Origin: Streptomyces phaeochromogenes
GTDB lineage: Bacteria; Actinomycetota; Actinomycetes; Streptomycetales; Streptomycetaceae
Length of the DNA: 64,000 bases
NCBI RefSeq assembly: GCF_001418655.1
Contig: NZ_LIQZ01000003.1
Span: forward strand, 1 to 64,000
Reading direction: 5' to 3'
Under the pieces are notes generated by a model that had not been told where the DNA came from, ran no database searches, and saw only the letters and a program-made list of their open reading frames with translations. Shown here in pieces: positions 37,559 to 47,457 of this stretch (positions within the stretch are counted from its first letter, which is position 1; the number at the start of each line of letters is the position of its first letter). Position numbers and translations under genes: made by a program.

Positions 37559-38977
37559 ATGGCCATGACGCGACGCAAGGCAGTAATCATTCCCTCGGTC
37601 CTCCTCTCCCTCGGTGCCATGGCGGTCGCCACTCCGGCCATCGGCGATGCCATGGACGACAAGTCATCGACTCCGATTTCGGCGTCCGCCGGCCTCTCCA
37701 AGACGTCGGCAACGGGGCAACGCGCGGGCAGCGTGGTCGATGCCATCGAGCGCAGTGCCCACACATTGAGGACCACCCAGCCCGAAGGCAGTCTCCGGGA
37801 CCTGGACGCGCTGGGCCGTATGGTCAAGGACGCCCAGGTGGTGGGTCTGGGTGAGGCCAGCCACGGATCGCAGGACTTCTTCCGCATGAAGCACCGGGTC
37901 TTCCGTTACCTGGTGGAGCAGAAGGGCTTCCGGACCTTCTCCCTGGAACTTGCCTGGAGCAGCGGTCTGCGGCTCAACGACTACGTACTGAACGGCAAAG
38001 GCAACCTCAAGGACATAGCGAACGAGGAGTTCCTGGGGGCGTACCGGATCTGGAACAACCAGGACTACATCAACCTCATCGAGTGGATGCGCGACTACAA
38101 CCGCCAACACCCGAAGGACAAGGTGCAGTTCATGGGCAACGACATGGGCTACGCCGGGCCGGAGCTGTACGAGAAGGTGACCGACCAGGTGGCGCGCGAG
38201 CACCCGCAACTGCTGGAGCGCGTCACCGAGTTGTACCGCGGTCTGGCGCCGACCACCGACGCCGGCACCTACAGCGAGGACTACCTGAAGCTGCCTCTGG
38301 CCGAGCGCCAGGAGCGGGCGGAGCGGACCGGGAAGGTGTACGAGCTGCTGCACAAGCAGCGCCCCGGCTCCGGCGCCGACCGGCAGGAGCACCTGTGGAC
38401 CGTGCAGCACGCCAGGGCCATCCACCAGATGGCCAAGGGCTACTCCCTCGACATCACCGACGAGGCCCAGGTCTCGGAGATGATGAGGCTCCGTGACCAG
38501 GTGATGTCGGAGAACGTGGCCTGGTGGAACAAGCACACCGGTGACCGGGTCCTGCTGTCCGCGCACAACACGCACGTGGCGTACGACTCCTTCGACGAGC
38601 GGTATCCCAAGACTCAAGGGGCGTTCCTGCGAGACGCGTTGGGCAGGAAGTACGTCAGCATCGGCTTCAGCTTCTTCAAGGGCTCCTTCAAGGCGTTCGG
38701 CACCGACGACAACGTGATGCGCACCTACCGCGTGGGTGCCGCGAAGCCCGGCTCCAACGAGGAGACCCTGGACAAGGTCCGCCAGGACGACTACATCCTC
38801 GACATGCGCACGGTCCCCAACTCCGCGCGCGCCTGGCTGGACAAGTCGCGTGTCACCTGGAACATCGGCGCCGGGTGGCCCGACCCCGTGACGTACAAGA
38901 TCGCCCTCGGCCAGGCACACGACGTCCTCATCCACCTGAACGAGATCGAGGCCACCGAGTACCTGGGCAAGCCCTGA
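37559..38977 (+). CDS. secreted erythromycin-esterase-family protein
   Basis: 472 residues from ATG 37559 (ATG 37565 also possible). Sec signal RRKAVIIPSVLLSLGAMAVA, cleavage near residue 31. The Ere family catalytic core is present: LGEASHGSQDFFRMKHRVF (Glu and His of the GExxHG motif, about residues 97-101) and LLSAHNTHVAY near residue 340. Ere enzymes hydrolyse the macrolactone of erythromycin; many family members, especially secreted ones, have unknown substrates, so macrolide resistance is a hypothesis. Begins right after a truncated serine hydrolase; monocistronic. Confidence 0.82.
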   Translation: MAMTRRKAVIIPSVLLSLGAMAVATPAIGDAMDDKSSTPISASAGLSKTSATGQRAGSVVDAIERSAHTLRTTQPEGSLRDLDALGRMVKDAQVVGLGEASHGSQDFFRMKHRVFRYLVEQKGFRTFSLELAWSSGLRLNDYVLNGKGNLKDIANEEFLGAYRIWNNQDYINLIEWMRDYNRQHPKDKVQFMGNDMGYAGPELYEKVTDQVAREHPQLLERVTELYRGLAPTTDAGTYSEDYLKLPLAERQERAERTGKVYELLHKQRPGSGADRQEHLWTVQHARAIHQMAKGYSLDITDEAQVSEMMRLRDQVMSENVAWWNKHTGDRVLLSAHNTHVAYDSFDERYPKTQGAFLRDALGRKYVSIGFSFFKGSFKAFGTDDNVMRTYRVGAAKPGSNEETLDKVRQDDYILDMRTVPNSARAWLDKSRVTWNIGAGWPDPVTYKIALGQAHDVLIHLNEIEATEYLGKP

Positions 38978-39112
38978 CCCGCAGGGTGTGGCGAGCTGCC
39001 GCGCGGGCGTCTTCCGGTCGCCCGCACCGGCCTGCGTCCGTCCCTGCTCAGTCCTCCATGCCGCGGTGCGGAGCAGCTTCTTGTAGTCGAACCCATGGGT
39101 TCCTGCCGATTG

Positions 39113-39685
39113 TCAGCGCAGGTCGAGGCGCATCAGGATGCGGGGATGACCGGCCAGTACCGAGGTGGTGTCGGCGGCATGGATGAACCCGGCGCGCTCG
39201 AAGTTGTTGCGGAGCCCCGCGTAGGCCATCGTCATGTCGACCTTGGCGTCACCGTTGTCGAGGGGGTAGGCCTCGATCACCGGTGCGCCCTGGGCGCGGG
39301 CGTACTCGACCGCCCCGGCGATGAGAGCGTGCGAGATCCCCTGCTTGCGATGACCGGGGCGTACGCGGATGCACCACAGCGACCAGACCGGGAGGTCGTC
39401 GACGTGCGGGATCTTGCGGTTGCGCGCGAAGGAGGTGTCCGCGCGCGGCGCCACCGCGGCCCAGCCGACCGGCTCGTCGCCGTCGTAGGCGAGCACACCT
39501 GGTGGGGGCCCCGTACGGCACAGTTCGGCGACGTATTCGCCTCGGGCCGGCCCTCGAAGCTCGTTGTTGAGCTTGGAGGGGATCCGGTAGCTCAGGCACC
39601 AGCAGACGTTGGCCCCGGGTGACTTCGGGCCGACCAGGGTGCGGACGTCCTCGAAGACCGTAGCCGGGCGCACTTCGATCGTCAT
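39113..39685 (-). CDS. GNAT-family N-acetyltransferase
   Basis: 190 residues, ATG 39685. Contains NVCWCLSYRIPSKLNNE, GWAAVAPRADTSFARN, the acetyl-CoA loop WCIRVRPGHRKQGISHALIAGAVEYA and PLDNGDAKVDMTMAYAGLRNNFERAGF. Resembles actinomycete GNATs with the CWCL motif, whose substrates are unassigned. Convergent with the esterase gene; the 135 bases between hold only a GAACCC/GGGTTC palindrome. Confidence 0.82.
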   Translation of the reverse strand: MTIEVRPATVFEDVRTLVGPKSPGANVCWCLSYRIPSKLNNELRGPARGEYVAELCRTGPPPGVLAYDGDEPVGWAAVAPRADTSFARNRKIPHVDDLPVWSLWCIRVRPGHRKQGISHALIAGAVEYARAQGAPVIEAYPLDNGDAKVDMTMAYAGLRNNFERAGFIHAADTTSVLAGHPRILMRLDLR

Positions 39686-39803
39686 GGCACCACGATGGCA
39701 CGGCGGGCGCGGTGACGCCGTGCGACGTTCCGGCGGTACGGCCCCGGTCCGGATCCGGTTGCAGGTCCGCCGGGTCCGGTGTCAGGCCCGCCGGACCGAG
39801 CGG

Positions 39804-40244
39804 TCAGCGCGCGTCCGAGTCCTGGTGGGCCGTGTCCCATGCCTCGTGCGAGGCGGCGATGGCCGGGCGATGGGCGATCGACCAGTCGGCGAGGGCCTTC
39901 ACGAGGTGAGTCAGGCTGTGTCCCATCTCCGTCAACTCGTACTCGACCTGGGGCGGGACCGTGGGAAACACCGTGCGCTTCACCAGACCGTCGCGCTCGA
40001 GGCGGCGAACGGTGAGCGTGAGCATGCGCTGCGATATGCCGCCGGGGATGGCGCGCTGGAGCTCCTTGAATCGGCGGATGCCAGAAGCGAGTTCGACCAC
40101 CACGTAGACGGACCACTTGTCGCCGAGCCGGTCCAGCACATCCCGGACACCGCACTCGTCCTGCGGTGTGTCGCAGACGATCACGGGTTCCGCGACCACC
40201 GGGGCGGTCGCCGGGCTGGTTACCGCCGTGTGCCCTGCTGACAT
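39804..40244 (-). CDS. HxlR-family redox regulator
   Basis: 146 residues, ATG 40244 with AAGGAGG upstream. HxlR winged helix: GVRDVLDRLGDKWSVYVVVELASGIRRFKELQRAIPGGISQRMLTLTVRRLERDGLVKRTVFPTVPPQVEYELTEMG. A Cys (DECGVRD) just before helix 1 matches the redox-sensing Cys of YodB/QorR-type members, which release DNA on oxidation by quinones or diamide. Divergent from the quinone-reductase-like gene 71 bases away. Confidence 0.87.
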   Translation of the reverse strand: MSAGHTAVTSPATAPVVAEPVIVCDTPQDECGVRDVLDRLGDKWSVYVVVELASGIRRFKELQRAIPGGISQRMLTLTVRRLERDGLVKRTVFPTVPPQVEYELTEMGHSLTHLVKALADWSIAHRPAIAASHEAWDTAHQDSDAR

Positions 40245-40314
40245 GAATGTGCCTCCTTATGCGATCCCGTTCCTCCGCTGAGGATGGAACCACACAGCTC
40301 AGGAGGGACTTCCC

Positions 40315-41142
40315 ATGATTCTGGTCACCGGCGCCGCCGGGGCACTCGGACAGCTCGTCGCCCAGCAACTGTCGGTACGCGACGACGTGGTGCTCGGCAC
40401 CCGCACACCCCGTTCCGCGGGCGAGCGCCGCGTCGACTTCGACGATCCGGCGTCACTCGACTTCTCAGGTGTGGACACGCTGTTGCTGATCTCCGCGGGG
40501 TTCGGCGAGGACGACGTGGTCGTCGCCCGTCACGACGCGGCCATCACTGCGGCCGAGAAGGCGGGCGTACGGCACATCGTCTACACCAGCCTGAGCGGCG
40601 ACGGCGACCACCTCGCCTACGCACTCCCCCATCGCTGGACCGAACGGCGAATCCGGCAGAGCAGCTTGGCGTGGACCGTCCTGCGCAACGGTCTGTACGC
40701 CGAGTTCCTGGCCGCCATCGCCGCCCCCGACCCCGCCGGGACCATCACCGCGCCGCTCGGCACGGGGCGTCTGGCCGCCGTCGCCCGCGAGGATCTCGCG
40801 GAGGTGGCCGCTCGCGTGGTGAGCGCCCCGGAGCAACACGCGGGCCGCACGTACGAACTTGTCGGCGAGGAAGCCCTCAGCGGTACGGAATTGGCGGCAG
40901 CGGCCGGCGGCTCCTACGAGCCCGGCTCACTCGCCCGAGCCCGGGAAACGATTGCTGCGGCCGGAGAGTCGCTGCCCTACCAGGTGCCGATGCTGGTGGG
41001 CACGTACTCGGCGATCGCAGCCGGCTTCCTGGACGGCACGGGCATCGAACACAACGCGCTGCGCGGGCTGTTGGAGCGGGAGCCGCGGTCCGCACTGGAG
41101 ACGTACGCGGCCTCGGTCGGCGAGGCGCACGTGGGGACGTAG
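40315..41142 (+). CDS. NmrA/QorB-like NAD(P)H quinone oxidoreductase
   Basis: 275 residues. MILVTGAAGALGQLVAQQL (GxxGxxG at 6-12), YTSLSGDGDH, WTVLRNGLYAEF, and AREDLAEVAARVV place it among NmrA-like atypical short-chain reductases close to QorB. It would reduce quinones with NADPH and protect against electrophile stress. AGGAGG precedes the ATG. The hxlR-qor divergent pair is a known redox-response arrangement. Confidence 0.85.
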   Translation: MILVTGAAGALGQLVAQQLSVRDDVVLGTRTPRSAGERRVDFDDPASLDFSGVDTLLLISAGFGEDDVVVARHDAAITAAEKAGVRHIVYTSLSGDGDHLAYALPHRWTERRIRQSSLAWTVLRNGLYAEFLAAIAAPDPAGTITAPLGTGRLAAVAREDLAEVAARVVSAPEQHAGRTYELVGEEALSGTELAAAAGGSYEPGSLARARETIAAAGESLPYQVPMLVGTYSAIAAGFLDGTGIEHNALRGLLEREPRSALETYAASVGEAHVGT

Positions 41143-41216
41143 ACCGATTCGCACCGACACCGTCTCCGCTCAACGGTCACTCCACGCGATGTCGTTGCGG
41201 AACCACCGCGCCGATG

Positions 41217-41385
41217 TCAGACCTCGGCGTCCTCGGTGTAGCGGTCGGCGATGATTTCGGCGACATGATCACTATGAGGTTGGTGGCCACGGAGGGGATG
41301 TCGGGCAAGATCGAGGCGTCGACCACTCGGAGGCCGGACACTCCTCGCACACCTCCGCGCAGGACGCCGACAACCAGGGCTCGAG
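41217..41385 (-). pseudogene. GMC oxidoreductase C-terminal remnant
   Basis: Reads GVSGLRVVDASILPDIPSVA then TNLIVIM, followed after a frameshift by EIIADRYTEDAEV and a stop at 41217. VVDASxxPxIPSxxTN...IADR is the closing block of choline-dehydrogenase-like GMC flavoenzymes. All FAD-binding parts are missing; the TetR gene begins immediately beyond. Confidence 0.65.
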
Positions 41386-41399
41386 AGGGCGACGTCGGG

Positions 41400-42122
41400 C
41401 TAGCGGTGCGCGAGGCCGTCGATCATCAGGGCCAGGGTGAAGTCGAACCGGTCGTGGCCCTCGCCCGCGGTGAGCTCGGCGGCGTGGCGGGTGGTGTGGG
41501 GGAAGGTCTCGGCGGGCAGGGCGGCGAACCGGCGTAGCAGTTCGTCGCGGTCGTGGACCCAGACGGCGTCGTCCTGGGCTGATCGCCGGCGTGCGATCGA
41601 TACCTCTAGGCAGTAGGCGGCCACGTACAGCAGGAGGGCGTCGATGGCCCAGGCGGCGGTCTGCGGGGCGACTCCGCCGGCGAGCATGATGGCCAGCATT
41701 CCTTCGCTGACGCGCACCGTCTCGAGGTCGGTGGGGGCCATGGCGAGCGCGGCGCGGGAGATTCCGGGGTACTTCAGGTACTGCTCGCGGATCTGGGTGC
41801 ACACGCCGCGGATCTGCTCCCGCCAGGCCGCGGGGTCGGGATCGGGCAGTACGAGCTCGGCGCACAGCCGTCCGATGAGCAGCTCGTCGAGGTCGGCCTT
41901 GTTCACCACGTGGGCGTAGAGCGAGGCGGGGCCGGTGTCCAGCACGCCGGCCAGTCGGCGCATGGTCAGTGCCTCGTAGCCCTCTGCGGCGATGACGCCC
42001 AGGGCGGTGTCGATGACCTGATCCACGGTGATCGGGGCCTTGCGGCGCCGCGGCCTGGAGCCGGTTTCGGCCTCGGGGTTCGGCGGCTGGTGGCGCGCCG
42101 CGCGTCGCTCTCTCGGATTCAC
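41400..42122 (-). CDS. TetR-family transcriptional regulator
   Basis: 240 residues from GTG 42122. HTH: ITVDQVIDTALGVIAAEGYEALTMRRLAGVLDTGPASLYAHVVNKADLDELL (about 31-82), preceded by a basic tail rich in Arg/Pro. C-terminal domain of the TetR-C type (TRHAAELTAGEGHDRFDFTLALMIDGL). Divergent from the FAD monooxygenase gene; two CGAACAGTGTTCG-like sites lie in the 50-base intergenic region. Confidence 0.87.
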   Translation of the reverse strand: MNPRERRAARHQPPNPEAETGSRPRRRKAPITVDQVIDTALGVIAAEGYEALTMRRLAGVLDTGPASLYAHVVNKADLDELLIGRLCAELVLPDPDPAAWREQIRGVCTQIREQYLKYPGISRAALAMAPTDLETVRVSEGMLAIMLAGGVAPQTAAWAIDALLLYVAAYCLEVSIARRRSAQDDAVWVHDRDELLRRFAALPAETFPHTTRHAAELTAGEGHDRFDFTLALMIDGLAHR

Positions 42123-42136
42123 GCAGCCATCATAAC

Positions 42137-42172
42137 TTGACGCGAACAGTGTTCGTAGTTAGAACAGTGTTC

Positions 42173-42173
<1 letters not shown>
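42137..42173 (+). promoter_or_regulatory. promoter with twin TetR operators
   Basis: -35 TTGACG (42137-42142), 17-base spacer, -10 TAGAAC (42160-42165). A perfect palindrome CGAACA-G-TGTTCG (42143-42155) fills the spacer and a second copy AGAACA-G-TGTTCG (42161-42173) covers the -10 and start; centres are 18 bp apart. A bound TetR would close the promoter completely. Confidence 0.75.
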
Positions 42174-43822
<1,649 letters not shown>

Positions 43823-43987
43823 ACCCCCGTCGTCGACCTCGGCCGATGTACTGCCGGACGCTCGGGCCTCCCGAGTGGCGCTACCGGCGTCACTCGCTGC
43901 GCTGGAGCACAGGCGCAGGCACAGGGCCGGACGGGCCCCATGCGCCGGTTCACGCGATCCGGTCGCTGCCGTGATCCGGATCGCTCC

Positions 43988-44926
43988 TCAGCCGATCCGC
44001 CAGGGACGGAGCTTCTCGGGGTTTCGTACCGCCCAGATGTGCCTGATCCGGTCGCCCGAGATCTCGAACGCGAACACAGTCGCGATATCGCCGTCCTGCT
44101 GCGCCACCAGGCCGGGCAGGCCGTTGACCGTGCACTCCAGGAATGTCGTGCGGTGGCCCGACACACGGGCGATCTCGGCGTAGGCCCGTGCGATCTGCTC
44201 GCCGCCCAAGATCGGAAGCAGGTGAGTGACGGCCAGGCCGCCGCCGTCGGCGGTCGCGGTGGCATCGGGGTCGAGCAGGCTGATCAGGGCATCGATGTCC
44301 TTGGCCTGCCATGCCGTTCTGAACTGCCTGACGATCCTGGCCTGCCCGGCGCTCGGTCCCGCCGGGGTCTGTGCGGTGCGGACGCGACGTCGGGCGGACG
44401 AGGCCAGTTGGCGGCACGCCGCCGGAGTGCGGCCCACAATTTCGGCGACCTCGCCGAAGGGGTAACGGAAGACGTCGTGCAGGACGAACGCGACGCGCTC
44501 GGCCGGAGTCATCGAATCGAGGACCACCAGGAAGGCCATCGTCACCGACTCGTCGAGGGTGACCCGATCGGCCGGGTCGATGCCGCCGACGCCGGAACGC
44601 CCGGTGATCCACTCCGTGGGCTCCGGCAGCGGTTCCGGGATCCAGTCGCCCACGTACGTCTCCCGCCTGGCCCGAGCCGAGCCGAGCAGGTTCAGGCAGA
44701 TGCGGCTGGCGACCGTCATCAGCCAGGCGCCGGGCGACTCGATGGCCTGCCGCTCCCGTGCGGACATGGCGTACCAGCGGGCGTAGGTCTCCTGCACGAC
44801 GTCCTCGGCGTCGGCGAGGGACCCGAGGAGTCGATAGCCGAGGTTGATCAACTGGCGCCGCTCGCTCATGATCTCGATGAGGTCCGGATCGCTCCGGTCG
44901 TCGCCGGGCTCGGCTCTGCTGGTCAT
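43988..44926 (-). CDS. ECF sigma factor, ECF41/SigJ type
   Basis: 312 residues from ATG 44926. Sigma2 (LINLGYRLLGSLADAEDVVQETYARWY, about 30-57) and sigma4 (DSMTPAERVAFVLHDVFRYPFGEVAEIVGRTPAACRQLASSARRRV) are followed by a SnoaL-like C-terminal domain with the DGGG motif (about 231) and NPEKL near the end, both hallmarks of ECF41, where the extension replaces an anti-sigma factor. ECF41 genes usually sit beside a small oxidoreductase/SnoaL/epimerase-type gene they transcribe; here the divergent SnoaL-LUD gene fills that place. Confidence 0.88.
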   Translation of the reverse strand: MTSRAEPGDDRSDPDLIEIMSERRQLINLGYRLLGSLADAEDVVQETYARWYAMSARERQAIESPGAWLMTVASRICLNLLGSARARRETYVGDWIPEPLPEPTEWITGRSGVGGIDPADRVTLDESVTMAFLVVLDSMTPAERVAFVLHDVFRYPFGEVAEIVGRTPAACRQLASSARRRVRTAQTPAGPSAGQARIVRQFRTAWQAKDIDALISLLDPDATATADGGGLAVTHLLPILGGEQIARAYAEIARVSGHRTTFLECTVNGLPGLVAQQDGDIATVFAFEISGDRIRHIWAVRNPEKLRPWRIG

Positions 44927-44968
44927 GGTCTGGCCGTCTCCCTCGCTCGGTTCTGTGCCTCTACCCGT

Positions 44969-45039
44969 TACGACAGGACAGCTCGCCGGAATGTGAGGTC
45001 GTCGCGCCACCTCACATTCCGCAGGGCTGCGTTGTCGTA
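44969..45039. promoter_or_regulatory. mirrored divergent ECF promoter
   Basis: A 13-bp perfect inverted repeat, CGGAATGTGAGGT (44987-44999) and its complement (45009-45021), is flanked at equal distance by TACGACA (44969-44975) and TGTCGTA (45033-45039). Read outwards in either direction the order is CCTCACATTCCG, an 11-base spacer, TGTCGTA. This looks like two copies of one ECF promoter facing apart, one for the sigma gene and one for the SnoaL-LUD gene. Confidence 0.65.
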
Positions 45040-45076
45040 CCGGTGAGGACGACAACAGGACCGAGAGGTGATTCCG

Positions 45077-46183
45077 ATGAACGACTTCCAGGCCACCGCG
45101 GACCGCGTCGAGATAGAGGCGCTGCGCGGCGAGTTCACCGACGCGGCGATGATGCGTGACCGCCCCCGCCTGGCGTCGCTGTTCACACCGGACGGCGCCC
45201 TGCGCATGCCCAACATCCCCGTCGAGCTGATCGGCCGCGAGGAGATCCGTGCCGGAGGCGAGCGGCTGCAGAGCCAGTGGGACTTCTTCGTACAGACCAC
45301 ACACCCCGGCACGATCCTGCTCGACGGCGACACCGCGACCGGCCGCGCCTACATCCAGGAACTCGCGCGCACCCTCGACGGACGCCAGGGTCTGAACTAC
45401 GCCGTCTACCACGACCGCTACCAACGCACCGCGGAGGGCTGGAAGTTCACCGAGCGGGTGTACGAGGTCAGGTACCTCGACACCTCCCCGCTGGCGGGTT
45501 CGGCGCCCCGCGCGGAACAGGGCTCCGGGGCCAACCGGACAGACGCCACAACGTCCCCGGCTCCGGCTCCGGCCGCTTCCTTCGCCGACCCGGCGTCGGC
45601 CGAACGACTGGAGCGGGCAGCCACCGCGCTGCGGGCAGGCGGCTTTGCCGCCGAGATCCTCGACGACGCCGCAGCGGCGCGCGCCCGCATCAAGGAGCTG
45701 GTTCCCGAGGGCGCCAGCGTGCTCACCGGAGCCAGCGAGACCCTCCGGCTGTCCGGCATCGACGAGGACATCAACACCGGCGGCCGGTACGACGCGATCA
45801 GGCCGCGCGTCCTGGCCATCGACCGTGCCACCGGCGCCGACGAGATCCGAAGGCTGGTCGCCGGCCCCGACTTCGTCGTCAACAGCGTCGCCGCGGTCAC
45901 CGAGACCGGCTCGCTCGTTCTCGCCTCGGGCAGCGGCAGCCAGCTCCCCGCCAACGCGGGCGGCGCCGCCAACGCGGTCTGGATCGTCGGCGCGCAGAAG
46001 GTGGTGCCCGACCTCAGCACAGCGCTGCGCCGCGTCGAGGAGTACGCCCTACCGCTGGAGAACGCCCGCGCCCAGGCGGTGTACGGGATGCCCAGCGCCG
46101 TCAACCGTCTGCTCATCCTCAACGCGGAAACCCGCCCGGGGTGCGGCACCGTGCTGCTTCTCCGAGAGGCCATCGGGTACTGA
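45077..46183 (+). CDS. SnoaL-like/LUD domain fusion protein
   Basis: 368 residues from ATG 45077 (AGAGG upstream; GTG 45068 possible). Residues about 8-125 are a SnoaL/NTF2-like domain (EIEALRGEFTDAAMMRDRPRLASLFTPDGALRMP); a Pro/Ala linker (about 142-168) leads to an LUD-like domain (ARIKELVPEGASVLTGASETLRLSGI, GPDFVVNSVAAVTETGSLVLASGSGSQLPANAGGAANAVWIVGAQKVVPDL), the fold of LutC and related CoA-/lactate-utilisation proteins. Each part is known; joining them is uncommon. Probably the main target of the adjacent ECF41 sigma factor. Confidence 0.8.
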   Translation: MNDFQATADRVEIEALRGEFTDAAMMRDRPRLASLFTPDGALRMPNIPVELIGREEIRAGGERLQSQWDFFVQTTHPGTILLDGDTATGRAYIQELARTLDGRQGLNYAVYHDRYQRTAEGWKFTERVYEVRYLDTSPLAGSAPRAEQGSGANRTDATTSPAPAPAASFADPASAERLERAATALRAGGFAAEILDDAAAARARIKELVPEGASVLTGASETLRLSGIDEDINTGGRYDAIRPRVLAIDRATGADEIRRLVAGPDFVVNSVAAVTETGSLVLASGSGSQLPANAGGAANAVWIVGAQKVVPDLSTALRRVEEYALPLENARAQAVYGMPSAVNRLLILNAETRPGCGTVLLLREAIGY

Positions 46184-46232
46184 CCCCGGCCCCGACGGCC
46201 GGGGAGTACGACGAACGGACCGTCTCTGCGGG

Positions 46233-46575
46233 TCAGTGGTAGGCGAGGGTGAGTGGGGCCCTGATGTTGTGTCGAGGAAGTTTGACGGTCAGCGTGCGGG
46301 TTGTGCTGTCCCAGTGGTGAGCGCCGGCGCCCAAGGGCTCGCCGTTGACCGAGATCCCTTTGGGTGCCCGGGCGTTGAGAACCTTGACGGTCCATTCACG
46401 GTGGGTCACCTGACGGTGGAACGAGCCGGTTGCGGGGCCGATCCGCAGGGTGTGTCCGGAACCGCGGGAACCATACCGAGACGGAGGCCGTGGCACCGGG
46501 TGAGGTCACGGGGGCCACAAGCATGTCCGGTCCATAGAAGGACTGGCTGTCCGCTGTCGCGTAGGCCTGCTCCTC
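46233..46575 (-). pseudogene. GH31 glycosidase C-terminal remnant
   Basis: One frame reads ADSQSFYGPDMLVAPVTSPG and ASVSVWFP, then the next continues with HTLRIGPATGSFHRQ, WTVKVLNARAPKGISVNGEP and ends PLTLAYH. FGPDMLVAPV and the closing beta-sandwich are typical of alpha-xylosidase/alpha-glucosidase family GH31. At least one frameshift is present and the catalytic barrel is missing. It is joined directly to the response regulator start at 46580. Confidence 0.65.
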
Positions 46576-46579
46576 CTCT

Positions 46580-47212
46580 GTGACGCCCGTCCGCCTGTCG
46601 TTGTGCGACGACCACGCCGTGGTACGTGCCGGGCTGCGCGCTCTCCTGTCCCGCGCCGACGGCATCGAAGTGGTCGGTGAGGCGGCCACCGGCGAGGAGG
46701 CGCTCGCCATGGCTGCCCGGCCGAGTCCGGACGTTGTGCTGATGAACCTCCAACTCGACAGTGGGATGGACGGCGTGACCGCCACCCGGCGCCTGACCTC
46801 CGAGTGTGGTGGGACGGGCCCCCGGGTCCTGGTGCTCACGATGTTCGACACCGACACCGACACCACCCTGGCCATCGAGGCGGGTGCCACCGGCTGTCTG
46901 CTCAGGGCCGAGCACCCTGATGGACTGTTCACGGCGATCCGCCACGCGGCGTCCGGTCGCACGGCTCTGTCGGCCCCGGTGGCCGACCGGTTGATGACCC
47001 GGCTGCGCAGCCCGAGCCCCACCCTGTCCCCGCGCGAGCACGAGATCCTCGGACAACTCGCCCACGGCTCGGGCAACCGGGAGATCGCCCGAACTCTGTT
47101 CATCAGCGAGGCGACGGTCAAGACCCATCTCGGACGGATCTACGGCAAGTTGGGGGTGGAGACGCGGGCCGGGGCCGTGGCGGTCGCCAAGGAGAGACGG
47201 CTGCTGGAATGA
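46580..47212 (+). CDS. orphan NarL-type response regulator with degenerate receiver
   Basis: 210 residues, GTG 46580 without a good ribosome site. Receiver 1-118: acidic pair Asp10/Asp11 is kept, but the phospho-acceptor position reads VVLMNLQL (Asn56 for Asp) and the conserved Lys (LLKD) is Arg in GCLLRAEH. LuxR-type HTH at about 148-203 (LSPREHEILGQLAHGSGNREIARTLFISEATVKTHLGRIYGKLGVETRAGAVAVA). It therefore cannot be phosphorylated normally; no kinase gene is adjacent. It abuts a GH31 remnant, so its native promoter and partner may have been lost by deletion. Confidence 0.82.
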   Translation: MTPVRLSLCDDHAVVRAGLRALLSRADGIEVVGEAATGEEALAMAARPSPDVVLMNLQLDSGMDGVTATRRLTSECGGTGPRVLVLTMFDTDTDTTLAIEAGATGCLLRAEHPDGLFTAIRHAASGRTALSAPVADRLMTRLRSPSPTLSPREHEILGQLAHGSGNREIARTLFISEATVKTHLGRIYGKLGVETRAGAVAVAKERRLLE

Positions 47213-47457
47213 GCGTTTTCAGCGTGACCACTGAGTCCCAATCAGGTTGCCAAGTGGCCGTGGTGACATGCGGCGAAGACATCCTGCGGCTGCGGCACCG
47301 TCGATGGCGGCGATCTGGACGGTGGCTTCGTAGTGATGGGATGCCCAGCGCACCGCGTGGGCATCGCCACGGCCACCGCCGTGGCCGTCGGGCAGCACGC
47401 TACTGGGGATCGGCACGCCGGAGGTGCCTTGACTCCGCCGGCCACCGCCAACGCGCT

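Noticed and set aside
39089-39102. GAACCC/GGGTTC palindrome as a terminator between the esterase and GNAT genes
   Set aside because: No loop and no T-run; as RNA it would form only a tiny stem, so a terminator call is not supported.
47219-47400. Minus-strand frame ending RMSPRPLGNLIGTQWSR
   Set aside because: Some codon-like bias but no start, no family and no conservation evidence; could be a remnant, not called.
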